Position numbers and translations under genes: made by a program. A model generated the notes under the pieces. That model saw nothing but the letters and a program-made list of their open reading frames with translations. It was not told the DNA's origin and ran no database searches. Positions 7,074-16,516 of a stretch of 64,000 nt of DNA are shown piece after piece. The first letter of the stretch is position 1, and the number at the start of each line of letters is the position of its first letter. Origin of the DNA: Acidobacteriota bacterium (lineage in GTDB: Bacteria > Acidobacteriota > Terriglobia > Acidiferrales > UBA7541); the NCBI GenBank assembly GCA_013289955.1, contig JABCYZ010000027.1:27717-91716 (forward strand), written 5' to 3'.

Positions 7074-8711
7074 ATGTCCACAGAGAGGCAAGGAATGTCT
7101 AACAAAGCAGACGAAGGAGTTCCGCGCGGGTGGGAAGAATATCTGGCCGTCGTTGTACGGCGGCGCTGGTGGATCGTGCTTCCGCTGTTTTTGACCTGGC
7201 TGGCGGTGTGGGGGGGGAGCTGGTTTTTGCCAACCACTTACACGTCCGATGCGCTGGTCTCCGCGGAACAAGAGAAAGTGTCTGATCTATACGTGATGGA
7301 GAACGTCAATGTGAATCTCCAAAATCGCTTGCAGAGCACGACCCAAAAGGTCTTGAGCTATGCCAGCCTCCGGGAGATCATAAACCACTTCAAGCTTTAT
7401 GAAACGCCTTCCCGGATGACCGGTTTTTTCAAGCCCAAGGACCCGGTCGATCAAATGCGGGGCGACATCAAGATCGAGCTCGTCGGAGCTCCGGGATATC
7501 GGGGTGAGTTTTTCACTTTCAAGATTCACTATTCGGCGGATACGCCGGAACTTGCGCAGCAGGTAAATACCGAGCTGACGTCCCTTTTTATCAACGAAAA
7601 TGTAAGGGCTCAGAGACAGCTTTCAGAAAATACAACGGCTTTTCTGGACGGCGAACTTGCGGATGCGCGCACCAAAATGGAAGAGCAGGAAGCGGAAGTC
7701 TCAGCATTCAAAGCCAAGCACGTTGGAAACCTGCCAGGCCAGTTGCAAAGCAACGTCCAAATCCTTGCCGGCCTGCAAGCAGAGATGGCGAGTACGCAAC
7801 ACGCGCTGGACACTTCGAAGCAACAGAAGATCTACCTGGAATCGCTCCTGCAGCAATACCAATCAGCGCAAGCGAGCATGGGCGGTGACTCGGATGCAAT
7901 ATCAACGCAAACGATCGATAAGGAGTTGCAGGATTTGCGCTTGCAGCTGCAGAACCTGCGTACTCGCTATACCGATGGCCATCCGGACATAGTCGCGCTG
8001 GAAGACAAGATCGCCAAAACCGAGGCGCTGAGGAAGAAGAATGACGCGGAAATCGCATCCAATCAGCAGGCCGGCAAATCAAAAACCCCAGTGGATTTCT
8101 CTGCTGCGGAAGGCGTGCAACGCGGCACGCCCACGGCAGTCATGCAGCTCCAGAGCCAGTTGAAGGCCAATCAATTGGAGATCCAAAACGAGCAGCAGCA
8201 CGCGAAAGACCTTGAGGCACAAACATCGGCTTACCAAGCCCGCCTGAATCTGACGCCGGAGACAGAGCAGGAGCTGACAGTCGTCTCTCGCGGCTACGAC
8301 GAAGCCAAATTCAATTACAATTCGCTTCTTCAGAAGCAAACGCAGTCGCAACTCGCTACAAGCCTTGGGCAACAACAGCAGGGTCAACAGTTCCACGTCG
8401 TCGATCCACCTAAGCTGCCAGACAAGCCTTCGGCGCCAAACCGTTTTCTTATCAGTCTTGTCGGGTTGGCAATGGGAGCCGTTTTCGGGCTGAGCATTGC
8501 CACCATTCTTGAACTAACCGACGTGCGATTCCGCCAAGAGAAAGATCTGGAAGGAATTCTTCCCGCTCGCATGCTGGTCGGGATACCGCGCCTGAGCACG
8601 CCTAAAGAGGACCACTCTCGCCTTATCGTCCGATACATAGAATTCGGCGCAGTGACAATCGTGGCTTTATTGGTTTTTACCGGCAACCTATACGTGTATT
8701 ACAACGGTTGA
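7074..8711 (+). CDS. Wzz/GumC-type chain-length determinant (exosortase-linked)
   Basis: This inner-membrane polysaccharide co-polymerase controls polymer length and pairs with a BY-kinase. A first transmembrane helix (about 33-52; WWIVLPLFLTWLAVWGGSWF) is followed by the Wzz domain and a long coiled coil (about 180-420, rich in Gln, Glu and Ala). A Pro-rich segment (VVDPPKLPDKPSAPNR) precedes the second helix (about 460-480), the order typical of this family. A final hydrophobic segment closes the 545 residues, as in the exosortase-A-locus version. The kinase domain is not fused; it is encoded by the next gene. The start may be ATG 7074 or ATG 7095. Confidence 0.9.
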   Translation: MSTERQGMSNKADEGVPRGWEEYLAVVVRRRWWIVLPLFLTWLAVWGGSWFLPTTYTSDALVSAEQEKVSDLYVMENVNVNLQNRLQSTTQKVLSYASLREIINHFKLYETPSRMTGFFKPKDPVDQMRGDIKIELVGAPGYRGEFFTFKIHYSADTPELAQQVNTELTSLFINENVRAQRQLSENTTAFLDGELADARTKMEEQEAEVSAFKAKHVGNLPGQLQSNVQILAGLQAEMASTQHALDTSKQQKIYLESLLQQYQSAQASMGGDSDAISTQTIDKELQDLRLQLQNLRTRYTDGHPDIVALEDKIAKTEALRKKNDAEIASNQQAGKSKTPVDFSAAEGVQRGTPTAVMQLQSQLKANQLEIQNEQQHAKDLEAQTSAYQARLNLTPETEQELTVVSRGYDEAKFNYNSLLQKQTQSQLATSLGQQQQGQQFHVVDPPKLPDKPSAPNRFLISLVGLAMGAVFGLSIATILELTDVRFRQEKDLEGILPARMLVGIPRLSTPKEDHSRLIVRYIEFGAVTIVALLVFTGNLYVYYNG

Positions 8712-8843
8712 GTGGTCACGAAACCGGAGAGTCGAAGCTTCGAAGCGAGATCCTTTACCGGGGGATACCGCAGCGAATGCTCTCCTTTGCAAACTGCAGT
8801 GTTCCTTGCCGGAAAAACAATTCAGATACAGGAATGGAAACCA

Positions 8844-9773
8844 ATGAGCCAGCTATTTGAAGGATTCAGTAGAGCAACCGTTCGACAGAGTCCCAAAGAC
8901 GCAGTGCCGCTGGAGATGGTTACTAATGAGCTGGTCATGCGTGAGCCCTCGGCAACGGCCGGCGCGCCGGTCAATGCGACGCCCGAGGTGGCCGGCTCAA
9001 GAGGGCCGGTTGAGATCAAAAAAATGGTAGAGAGTGATAAGGCTCGAACAGTGATGGTACAGCCCCCGCCGGTATCGCGTCTCGTCGCCTGGAATGATCC
9101 GAACAGTCTCGGGGCGGAAAAATTCCGAGCGCTAGCCGTCCGGCTCGATGATATTCGAAGGCAGCATGAACTGAAATCTTTGCAAGCCACCAGTAGCGTG
9201 ATCAACGAGGGTAAGTCGTTTGTGGCCGCGAATCTGGCCGTTACGCTGGCCAAGTACTCCGGGTCCAAGACGCTTCTGATTGAAGGTGACTTGCACAGAC
9301 CGACGCTGGCATCGATGTTCGGACTAAGGGATTTGGAAGGACTGGGCGACTGGTGGACGGGCAGGAACCAGGAGCTTACCCGGTACTTGCTTCGATTCAC
9401 GGGCACCGCCTTGTGGTTTCTTCCAGCAGGAAAGCTCTGCGACCGGCCTTCGGAAATCCTGCGTTCGACACAGCTTGCGGAAGCCTTTGCGCAACTGAAG
9501 AATCAATTTGATTGGATTATCGTAGATTCGACGCCCATGCTCCCGGTGATCGATGCCAACCTCTGGTCGAAACTCGTGGACGGCACGTTGCTGGTTGTCC
9601 GGGAGGGGGTCGCGCCGCTCAAGGCGCTGAAGAAGGGTTTGCAGTCCCTCGACCATCCGAAGTTGATCGGTGTGGTCGTCAATGAAGCTTCGGACTTCGA
9701 TCAGATCGATTATGACGGGCAATATTATGGCGCTCGAAAGTATGGAGAAAACGGGTCGAAAAAACCGCGATAG
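8844..9773 (+). CDS. Tyrosine autokinase (BY-kinase) of the exopolysaccharide locus
   Basis: This is a soluble CpsD/Wzc-type ATPase. It has Walker A (SSVINEGKSFVAANLAV), Walker A' (LLIEGDLHRPTL) and Walker B (DWIIVDSTPMLP), the order of bacterial tyrosine kinases. The C-terminus is Tyr-rich (YDGQYYGARKY), the expected site of autophosphorylation. It should act with the chain-length protein encoded just upstream. The frame is open from GTG 8712, but ATG 8844 is favoured because the N-terminal 44 residues of the longer version have no domain. The P-loop is slightly off consensus, with Val-Ile-Asn-Glu where Pro-Gly-Glu is common, but it keeps GKS. Confidence 0.87.
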   Translation: MSQLFEGFSRATVRQSPKDAVPLEMVTNELVMREPSATAGAPVNATPEVAGSRGPVEIKKMVESDKARTVMVQPPPVSRLVAWNDPNSLGAEKFRALAVRLDDIRRQHELKSLQATSSVINEGKSFVAANLAVTLAKYSGSKTLLIEGDLHRPTLASMFGLRDLEGLGDWWTGRNQELTRYLLRFTGTALWFLPAGKLCDRPSEILRSTQLAEAFAQLKNQFDWIIVDSTPMLPVIDANLWSKLVDGTLLVVREGVAPLKALKKGLQSLDHPKLIGVVVNEASDFDQIDYDGQYYGARKYGENGSKKPR

Positions 9774-9917
9774 TCCGGTGGTCTTCAAGAGATGACTGCT
9801 TTGGCCTAGAGATCCTATTTCTCTGCCGCCTCCATATCCAACGGCGTTCGAAACACGCAAATAAACTGCACTTATGCGCGTCGCCGTGCCGCGAAACAGG
9901 TTTCTTTCAGAATCGCT

Positions 9918-10958
9918 TTGGCCCGTCAGATGAATTCGAGAAGAATCTCGTGCTCGGCGCTCCCGCTTTTCAGCCGCCTCCTGTGGACAAGCAGGAGAGG
10001 CCTCTTGTCGCCATTCGCCGATGAGCGTGCTCTGACCCTCAAGAGTCGGAAGAGAGCATCGCCGAAATTTGGCGGCACAACTTGGGCGGACCATCTGTCC
10101 GGAAAAAGGTCGCAGGCCGTCACATGGTTCGCTGCGCTGTCGGTATCGGTCCTGGTGCTGATCCTGTATGCGCCGGTACTCGGATCGCTGGTGAGGCAAT
10201 GGTGGGGCGACCCGAACTACGGGCATGGATTTTTCGTTCCGGTCTTCGCGGGCTTTGTTCTCTGGAGCGAGCGCAGCCGGTCGCGCGCGCAACGGTTCCG
10301 TCCGGATAATTTCGGGTTGGCGATCATAGTCTTCGCAATCGGGTTGCGGATTCTCGGAATGCTCGGCGCTGAGCTGTTCATGGCGCGGCTGTCCTTAGTA
10401 ATCTTGATCTCAGGAATCGTCCTGTTTTTTGCCGGCCGGCAGGTGCTGCGGTCGATCGCATTTCCCATCGGCTATCTGCTCTTTATGATCCCCTTGCCGG
10501 CTATTGTGTACTACCAATTGACACTTCCTCTTCAGTTGTGGGCATCAGGATTGGGTGCGACCGGTCTGGTTGCGCTCGGGATTCATACAGTGAGAGCAGG
10601 GAATTTACTCTATCTGCCGAACTGCACGCTCAATGTCGTTGAAGCATGCAGCGGGATTCGCTCGTTGCTTTCTCTCCTGGCCGTCGCCGTCGCATACGGA
10701 TATTTGGCCGAGCAGCGCAACTGGAAACGCGGCGTCTTGGCAATCGCGAGCATTCCGGTTGCGATCGCGACCAACGGTCTGCGTCTCGTCGCGACCGGCG
10801 TGCTGAGTTACTTCTTCGGACCGAACGTGGATTCGGGCGGGGTCCACGTGGCTCTCGGCCTTGGATTTTTCGCGCTGGCTTTTGCTTTGATCCTCCTCCT
10901 TCATAAACTTCTTGGCTTGCACTTGAGACAGCCGCATTCCGCACGGGTCGGTCCATGA
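9918..10958 (+). CDS. Exosortase (EpsH/Xrt family membrane transpeptidase)
   Basis: Exosortases are multi-pass membrane cysteine proteases/transpeptidases that process PEP-CTERM signals. From about residue 68 onward the protein is a run of transmembrane helices. The catalytic triad is visible: Cys244 in VVEACSGIRSL, Arg289 in ATNGLRLVATG and His310 in SGGVHVALG. Downstream come EpsI (four-base overlap) and a small protein with a PEP-CTERM tail, so sortase, partner and substrate are together. The N-terminal 60 residues (from TTG 9918, or ATG 9930) are basic and unlike the family, so translation may start later. Confidence 0.92.
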   Translation: MARQMNSRRISCSALPLFSRLLWTSRRGLLSPFADERALTLKSRKRASPKFGGTTWADHLSGKRSQAVTWFAALSVSVLVLILYAPVLGSLVRQWWGDPNYGHGFFVPVFAGFVLWSERSRSRAQRFRPDNFGLAIIVFAIGLRILGMLGAELFMARLSLVILISGIVLFFAGRQVLRSIAFPIGYLLFMIPLPAIVYYQLTLPLQLWASGLGATGLVALGIHTVRAGNLLYLPNCTLNVVEACSGIRSLLSLLAVAVAYGYLAEQRNWKRGVLAIASIPVAIATNGLRLVATGVLSYFFGPNVDSGGVHVALGLGFFALAFALILLLHKLLGLHLRQPHSARVGP

Positions 10959-11584
10959 CTTATCTGAGAGTCTCCGTGGCTGCAATTGTTCTTTTGGGGG
11001 GGATTTTCGCGACCCATTGCTTCGAACCGAAGGTTGCCGCTGCCCCGCACTGGCCCCTGCGCGAATTTCCGTCCTCCCTGGGCCTTTCTCAGAGTGAGGA
11101 TCGTCCGTTCGAGACACAGGTCGTGCGCGCAGTCGGCGCCGATGATTACATCAACCGGGTGTATCTGGGCAGCACACCTCCGATCGAGCTGTATGTCGGA
11201 TATTACAAAGATCAACGTTCCGGCGAAAGAATTCACTCTCCCAAGAATTGCCTTCCAGGCTCGGGATGGGACCCAGTCCACTCCAGTCTTGTCCAGATTG
11301 GTTCCGAGAGTGGGGTTCCTGTTCTTGTGAATGGATATCTAGTGGCTCAGGGAACAAGACGGAGCATGGTCCTCTATTGGTATCAGTCGCATGGGCGCAT
11401 TATTGCCAGCGAATACCTGGCTAAGTTCATGCTCATTGCCGACGGGTTAAAGAGCAGGCCGACCGATGGAGCCATGGTCCGCATTTGGACAACCGCTGCT
11501 GACGGAGAAGCCAGCGCGCAAGCGCGGGCGGCGGATTTCGCGCGCCGCGTCTATCCACAGATCGAGGAATTCCTTCCCGATTGA
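10955..11584 (+). CDS. epsI: EpsI-family exosortase-associated protein
   Basis: The start ATG overlaps the exosortase stop by four bases (ATGA). An N-terminal hydrophobic segment (about 5-25) is followed by an exported domain with the family hallmark HSPKNCLPGSGW near residues 92-103. EpsI proteins are usually encoded beside, or fused to, exosortases and are needed for exopolysaccharide production, though their chemistry is not settled. The 209-residue length is normal for a stand-alone EpsI. It is clearly translated together with the exosortase. Confidence 0.9.
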   Translation: MTYLRVSVAAIVLLGGIFATHCFEPKVAAAPHWPLREFPSSLGLSQSEDRPFETQVVRAVGADDYINRVYLGSTPPIELYVGYYKDQRSGERIHSPKNCLPGSGWDPVHSSLVQIGSESGVPVLVNGYLVAQGTRRSMVLYWYQSHGRIIASEYLAKFMLIADGLKSRPTDGAMVRIWTTAADGEASAQARAADFARRVYPQIEEFLPD

Positions 11585-11752
11585 CAGTTTGTTGCGACCA
11601 ATGCCCTCGAATCACTGGTTCGTCCCGATTCACCGTTCACAAAAAGATTCCTCCAGGTTACGCAACGCTCAGCCAGCACGCGAGGCCTTGCGGAAAGAGA
11701 AGTTCAGCGTCGGTTCCAAGTCATTGCAGATAGACACAAGGATGGTACTCCC

Positions 11753-12040
11753 ATGAGAAATATAAACCGGCTCTTCAATTCACTTCCTGCCTGGACCGCA
11801 GCCAGACAGATAGTAAGGATGCGTCCGCGGCAATGGATTCTTGCCCTCTCTCTCACCGCCGCTCTATTAAGTTGGGGTTGCCCGAAACAAGATCCACTCC
11901 AGGCCTTCAGTCCCCCGGCGACTCCCATCGATCAGGGCCCGGCACCCGTACCAGAGCCGGCGACGGCGCTGCTATTTGGAGCGGCACTGTTGATCGGCGG
12001 AGCTATCGCGCGCCGGCGGCGCAAGGAAGGGCATAAGTAA
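11753..12040 (+). CDS. Very small PEP-CTERM protein with an upstream lipobox-like Cys
   Basis: The 95-residue protein ends in a complete PEP-CTERM sorting signal: PVPEPAT (Pro-Glu-Pro at 67-69), a hydrophobic helix (about 71-86) and a basic tail (ARRRRKEGHK). It also has a basic N-terminus, a hydrophobic helix (about 28-42) and LLSWGC with Cys43, which resembles a lipoprotein signal. Only about 23 residues, Pro-rich, lie between Cys43 and the PEP motif. It is 170 bases after EpsI and so is the likely local exosortase substrate. AAGGA precedes ATG 11753. Its function is unknown; the tiny mature part argues for an anchor, marker or scaffold rather than an enzyme. Confidence 0.8.
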   Translation: MRNINRLFNSLPAWTAARQIVRMRPRQWILALSLTAALLSWGCPKQDPLQAFSPPATPIDQGPAPVPEPATALLFGAALLIGGAIARRRRKEGHK

Positions 12041-12105
12041 ACCACTCTCGTCCGCTGGTCACAGAAATAGCATCTACCGCATCTCGCCACAACCTGGAGC
12101 GTTCC

Positions 12106-13524
12106 TTGATCCGTCTCTTGCATGCTTATGTTCCGAAACGAACGCTTCTGCTCGGAATTTCAGAAGCTTGTTTAGTCACTCTCGCACTTATGGCTTCCGC
12201 GCTAGCTCGCCTGGGTGCCGGAGAAGCTAGGTTTATGCTCACCTATCAGTATGGCTCCCTGAAGATCCTATTCGTTTCAGTAGCCTTTCTGGTGTGCATG
12301 TATTATTTCGATCTCTATGATTCCGCGATTCTAAGCAATCGGCGCCAGGTACTTGTTCGCCTCATCCAAGTGATGGGGGTCGCGTATATCGCTTTGGGCC
12401 TCTTCTATTACCTCTACCCGCCGATGAAATTAGGCCGGGGAATCTTTCACCTCGGTTTCCTCTTTGCCGGGTTGTTGCTGCTACTGTGGCGAAGACTATT
12501 TTCCGCTATCAACAATACGCAGGGATTTGCCGAGCGCGTGGTCATTTTGGGCGAAGGGTCACTGGCCGAATCCCTGCTGCACGAAATCGAAATGCGGCCC
12601 GAGCTGGGAATCTGTGTCGCGGGGCGTGAACGATTTCCCGAGATCGAAAACCAGCCTGGTAATAACGAGATCAGCAGGGTGCCGCTCGTTCTCTCGCAGA
12701 CCAGCTTCTGTGAGGGTCTCGCCATCAGCCGTCCTGTCCGGGGTATCGACCGTATCGTTGTGGCGATGGATGAACGCCGCGGCCAACTCCCAGTGGACTT
12801 GTTGCTTTCCTTGAAGAATCGTGGCGTGCAAGTCCAGGATGGAAATGATGTCTACGAGTCGATCACAGGGAAGGTTCCAATTGAATCCATCCGTTTAAGC
12901 TGGCTGCTATTCTCGCCGGGATCTCATACCTCGAGGCTTTTTTTGTTCTACAAGCGGTTTGCATCCGTGGTGATATCGATTGTCGGGTTGCTGCTCAGTC
13001 TGCCGCTGATCCCCTTCGTGATTCTGGCCATCAAGCTAAGTTCGCGTGGCCGTGTCTTGTACTGGCAGAATCGCGTAGGACGCGACGACAAGGTCTTTCG
13101 CTGCTATAAATTCCGGACAATGCGCTCCGATGCCGAAGCGGAGAGCGGCCCCATCTGGGCCGAGGATCACGATCCCCGAGTCACGCCCGTAGGCAGATTC
13201 CTTCGCAAGATGCGCATCGATGAGATTCCCCAGTTGCTGAACGTGTTTAAGGGCGATATGAGCCTGGTGGGTCCGCGTCCAGAGCGGCCCGAGTTTGTCG
13301 CGGCGTTGAACGAGCAGATTCCTTACTACCACTTGCGGCATGCCGTTCGTCCAGGGATCACCGGCTGGGCTCAGATTCTTTACAAGTATGGCAGTTCGGT
13401 CGAAGACGCCAAGGAAAAGCTCCGCTACGACCTCTATTACATCAAGAACAGCTCTGTGGGGTTGGACCTACTTATCGTTTTGAATACGATCAAGACTGTA
13501 CTGCTGAGCTGCGGCGCCAAGTAA
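12106..13524 (+). CDS. Priming glycosylphosphotransferase (polyprenyl-phosphate sugar transferase)
   Basis: This enzyme starts exopolysaccharide assembly by moving a sugar-1-phosphate to undecaprenyl phosphate at the inner membrane. Four N-terminal transmembrane helices and a Rossmann-like middle (RVVILGEGSLAESLL) lead to a membrane helix near 280-305 and the Bacterial_transferase domain. That domain carries KLSSRGRVLYWQNRVGRD, FRCYKFRTM and SLVGPRPERPEF, the last being the classic catalytic block. The 472-residue length and layout match the exosortase-locus EpsB type. TTG 12106 follows GGAGC and gives MIRLLHAYVPKRTLLL, the expected N-terminus of the family. Confidence 0.92.
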   Translation: MIRLLHAYVPKRTLLLGISEACLVTLALMASALARLGAGEARFMLTYQYGSLKILFVSVAFLVCMYYFDLYDSAILSNRRQVLVRLIQVMGVAYIALGLFYYLYPPMKLGRGIFHLGFLFAGLLLLLWRRLFSAINNTQGFAERVVILGEGSLAESLLHEIEMRPELGICVAGRERFPEIENQPGNNEISRVPLVLSQTSFCEGLAISRPVRGIDRIVVAMDERRGQLPVDLLLSLKNRGVQVQDGNDVYESITGKVPIESIRLSWLLFSPGSHTSRLFLFYKRFASVVISIVGLLLSLPLIPFVILAIKLSSRGRVLYWQNRVGRDDKVFRCYKFRTMRSDAEAESGPIWAEDHDPRVTPVGRFLRKMRIDEIPQLLNVFKGDMSLVGPRPERPEFVAALNEQIPYYHLRHAVRPGITGWAQILYKYGSSVEDAKEKLRYDLYYIKNSSVGLDLLIVLNTIKTVLLSCGAK

Positions 13525-13639
13525 CACGTCGCTTCCGTCTGATCGAAGAATCACCCCTGCTTTCCTCCAGACGCACCATGGAAGGTCGAGTGAGAGGTTT
13601 AACGAGTCCGAGTATGGCGTTGGGGATAGCCGCGTAATC

Positions 13640-15100
13640 ATGGGATTCGCACTCACGATTGTCTATATCGTTGCGACGATTATCTCGCCCGAGCAGTTCG
13701 GAAAAGAGTGGGCCAGCTATCACGTTGTGACGTACCTGGCCGGGATCACTGCTTTGGCCTCCTTGCCCAGCATGGCGAAATACAGCTATTGGAAAATGTC
13801 AGTTCAGACGTATCTGCTGATCGGCTTTATAGCAGCCATTGCTCTCTCTCAGGTGGCTCACGGCTGGCTCGGTGGGGTTGTCGAAAGTTGGCGCCTGTTC
13901 CTGCCGAGCGCGGCGGTGTTTTTTTTCATTGTAGTGAACGTGACGACAATTCGGAGGCTGAAGATCGCGTCACTCGCAGCAGTTGCGTCCTGCCTGATCG
14001 TTACCGTGGAGGCGCTCTGCGGATACTACGCGGGCTATCACGGCGAGATGTTTGTGCTGCTGACCAACATTTCTTCCCCGCAGGATGACGTGATAGGACA
14101 ATTGACCCGAATACGCGGCGCCGGATTCTTGAGCGATCCGAATGATCTCGCCCAAATTCTCCTGATTGTTCTTCCGCTTGCCTTTATTGCCTGGCGGCGG
14201 GGGCGCATGGTGACCAACTTCTTCGTGGTGCTGCTACCAGCTGCATTGCTGCTATGGACGACCTATCTGACGCATTCCAGAGGCGGATTGGTCGCTTTGG
14301 CCGCTGTTGCGCTGATGGCCGCGCGGAAAAGGCTCGGAACAACGACCTCAGCGGCTCTGGCTGCCTTGTTCATCTTAGGCATGATCTCTCTTGACTTCAC
14401 TGGCGGCCGCGGAATGTCGGCAGCTGACGGTGCTGACCGGCTCGAAGCCTGGGCCAATGGTTTGGAAATGTTCAAGAGCGCTCCGTTTTTCGGGATCGGA
14501 TTCAACGGCTTCACGGATCTGTATGAGATCACCGCGCACAATTCTTTCGTCCTATGCCTTGCCGAGCTTGGCCTTTTGGGAAGCACGCTCTGGATGGCCT
14601 TGCTGGTAACCACGACCATGGGCCTGAATCGCATTATTGGAGCCCAAAAGAAAAAGCAGCCAACCAGATCACTGGGTCTGCTGACCCTTTTTGAAACCGG
14701 CGCTATCACATGCCCTGGAGCGTTCGCCCTAGTTCCCGCAAGTTCGAGCGGCAGCACCGCCCTGAAATACCACTATGCCTCCGAGGCACTGCCCGCAGCG
14801 ATGTTCGAGGGTACTCGGGAATTCGAAATACGCAAAGAGCCTGTTGAATCGCCGAGAGTGCCGCAGCAGTGGATCGTAGCGATGCGCCTTGCACTTGTCG
14901 CTTTTGTGGCGACCGCGTGGTTCTTGTCGCGCAGCTATACGACAACGATGTACCTGCTTCTGGGACTAGCGACCGCGACGATTGCGCTTCAAGAAGGCGA
15001 TCGCAAAACCCCTGATCGCGGCCATTGGATATTCTCGACCCTGACTGCTGAGGTTTTGATCATCGTTCTGATCTACGGCCTAGTTCGCCTTCGACACTGA
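13640..15100 (+). CDS. Wzy/WaaL-like O-antigen polymerase or ligase
   Basis: The protein is polytopic, with about ten transmembrane helices and a periplasmic loop containing the Wzy_C-type signature (GGRGMSAADGADRLEAWANG, then FFGIGFNGFTDL and AHNSFVLCLAELGLLG, about 253-310). Such proteins polymerise lipid-linked repeat units or ligate the polymer. Next to a Wzx-like flippase and a chain-length protein, polymerase is the better guess. A soluble stretch of about 60 residues (about 340-410) between the last helices is less usual. Confidence 0.82.
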   Translation: MGFALTIVYIVATIISPEQFGKEWASYHVVTYLAGITALASLPSMAKYSYWKMSVQTYLLIGFIAAIALSQVAHGWLGGVVESWRLFLPSAAVFFFIVVNVTTIRRLKIASLAAVASCLIVTVEALCGYYAGYHGEMFVLLTNISSPQDDVIGQLTRIRGAGFLSDPNDLAQILLIVLPLAFIAWRRGRMVTNFFVVLLPAALLLWTTYLTHSRGGLVALAAVALMAARKRLGTTTSAALAALFILGMISLDFTGGRGMSAADGADRLEAWANGLEMFKSAPFFGIGFNGFTDLYEITAHNSFVLCLAELGLLGSTLWMALLVTTTMGLNRIIGAQKKKQPTRSLGLLTLFETGAITCPGAFALVPASSSGSTALKYHYASEALPAAMFEGTREFEIRKEPVESPRVPQQWIVAMRLALVAFVATAWFLSRSYTTTMYLLLGLATATIALQEGDRKTPDRGHWIFSTLTAEVLIIVLIYGLVRLRH

Positions 15101-15256
15101 AATCACGATTTGCAATGACACGCATACGACGACCGGAACAATGCTGATGCCACCACCGATCGTTCCACGAAGCCACTAAAAAACAAGGCCGAGAAGCCTC
15201 CCCGCGGTTCGAACGGTGTTCTGCGCCGCAAAGCATTCCAAACACAAGAGGACGAG

Positions 15257-16516
15257 ATGATTGGAACGCACGTTCATATTTACGCTTTTTGGTGTGCCGC
15301 TGTCGTCATGCTCTATACCTATGCGGGATATCCGCTCTGGATGTACTTGCGCAGCCGACTGCAACCACGCCCACAGCGGCAAGGATCCCAGCTTCCTACC
15401 GTGAGCATCATCCTTGCTGTCCACAACGGCGCGGCGCTGCTACGACAGAAAATCGCTCATCTGCTTTCGTTGGATTATCCGCGGGATCGAATCGAAATCG
15501 AGATCGTGTCGGACGGTTCGACCGATGGTACCGACGATATTCTCGAGGAGTTGCAAGACGCACACCTCAAATGCTTCCGATGCCCGCAACATTCTGGCAA
15601 GGCAGCGGCACTAAACATAGGAATGCAGAGCGCCACCGGGGAAATCCTGCTGTTTCTCGACATTCGGCCCTGGATTGAAAGCAAAGCTCTGCAACTACTG
15701 ATCAGCAACTTTGAAGATCCTCGAGTGGGATGTGTCACCGGAGAGTTGGTGTTGCGCGATGCCGGCCACGATGCCGGCGCCAAGGCTGTTGGGGGCCTCT
15801 ACTGGCGGTATGAGCAGTGGATTCGCAATTGCGAAGCGAAAGTCGATTCGCCACTGGGAGTGTACGGAGGGTTTTATGCGATACGTCGCAAACTGGCGAG
15901 CGCGCTGCCCGAGGGCACTATTCTGGACGACATGCTGCAGCCTCTAAATGTGATCCGCCAGGGCTATCGGTCGGTCCTGGACCTGCGTGCGCGAGCCTAT
16001 GACATCTGGCCAAAGAGTTTGCGCGGAGAATTTCATCGCAAGGTCCGGACACTGGCCGGCAACTTTCAACTGATACAACTTGCGCCTTGGTTGCTGTCGC
16101 GGCAGAACCGGTTACGATTCGAATTAATTTCCCACAAGTTGCTGCGTTTGCTCGTCCCCGTCCTGCTGGTGATCCTGCTATCCAGCAGTGCATTGCTGGC
16201 AGGACGGTCGATGCTCTATGCGGGAGCGCTAGTTGCGCAGATAGGTTTTTACACCCTGGCTGCTCTGGGCGCCGGGCGGGGTATTCCGAACCTGACGCGG
16301 ATAGCCGCCCCGGCAAGCGCCTTCTGCATGCTGAATGCCGCGGTTGTGGTGGGATTCTACAAGTTCCTGTTCACGCGCGGGCCACTCTGGAAAATCTGGA
16401 CTTCTGGGGCATCTTCTTCGTTCGCAACGGATGGTCAGGAGGCCACCGATTGGAACGCAACTATGCTCAATCTGAGTCTAAACGATCAATTACGAACACG
16501 GGGTTTGACGCGATGA
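15257..16516 (+). CDS. Membrane-bound family 2 glycosyltransferase
   Basis: An N-terminal helix (about 8-25) precedes a GT2 domain (about 47-285). It shows VSIILAVHNGAALL, EIVSDGSTDGTDD (first Asp motif), HSGKAAALNIGM, and an acceptor-side ILDDMLQPLNVIRQG. The usual second DxD is LFLDIRPWIE, as in some processive-type relatives. Three C-terminal helices (about 290-380) place it at the inner membrane. It likely adds a sugar from a nucleotide donor during repeat-unit assembly; the sugar cannot be read from the sequence. The next gene overlaps its stop (ATGA). Confidence 0.85.
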   Translation: MIGTHVHIYAFWCAAVVMLYTYAGYPLWMYLRSRLQPRPQRQGSQLPTVSIILAVHNGAALLRQKIAHLLSLDYPRDRIEIEIVSDGSTDGTDDILEELQDAHLKCFRCPQHSGKAAALNIGMQSATGEILLFLDIRPWIESKALQLLISNFEDPRVGCVTGELVLRDAGHDAGAKAVGGLYWRYEQWIRNCEAKVDSPLGVYGGFYAIRRKLASALPEGTILDDMLQPLNVIRQGYRSVLDLRARAYDIWPKSLRGEFHRKVRTLAGNFQLIQLAPWLLSRQNRLRFELISHKLLRLLVPVLLVILLSSSALLAGRSMLYAGALVAQIGFYTLAALGAGRGIPNLTRIAAPASAFCMLNAAVVVGFYKFLFTRGPLWKIWTSGASSSFATDGQEATDWNATMLNLSLNDQLRTRGLTR

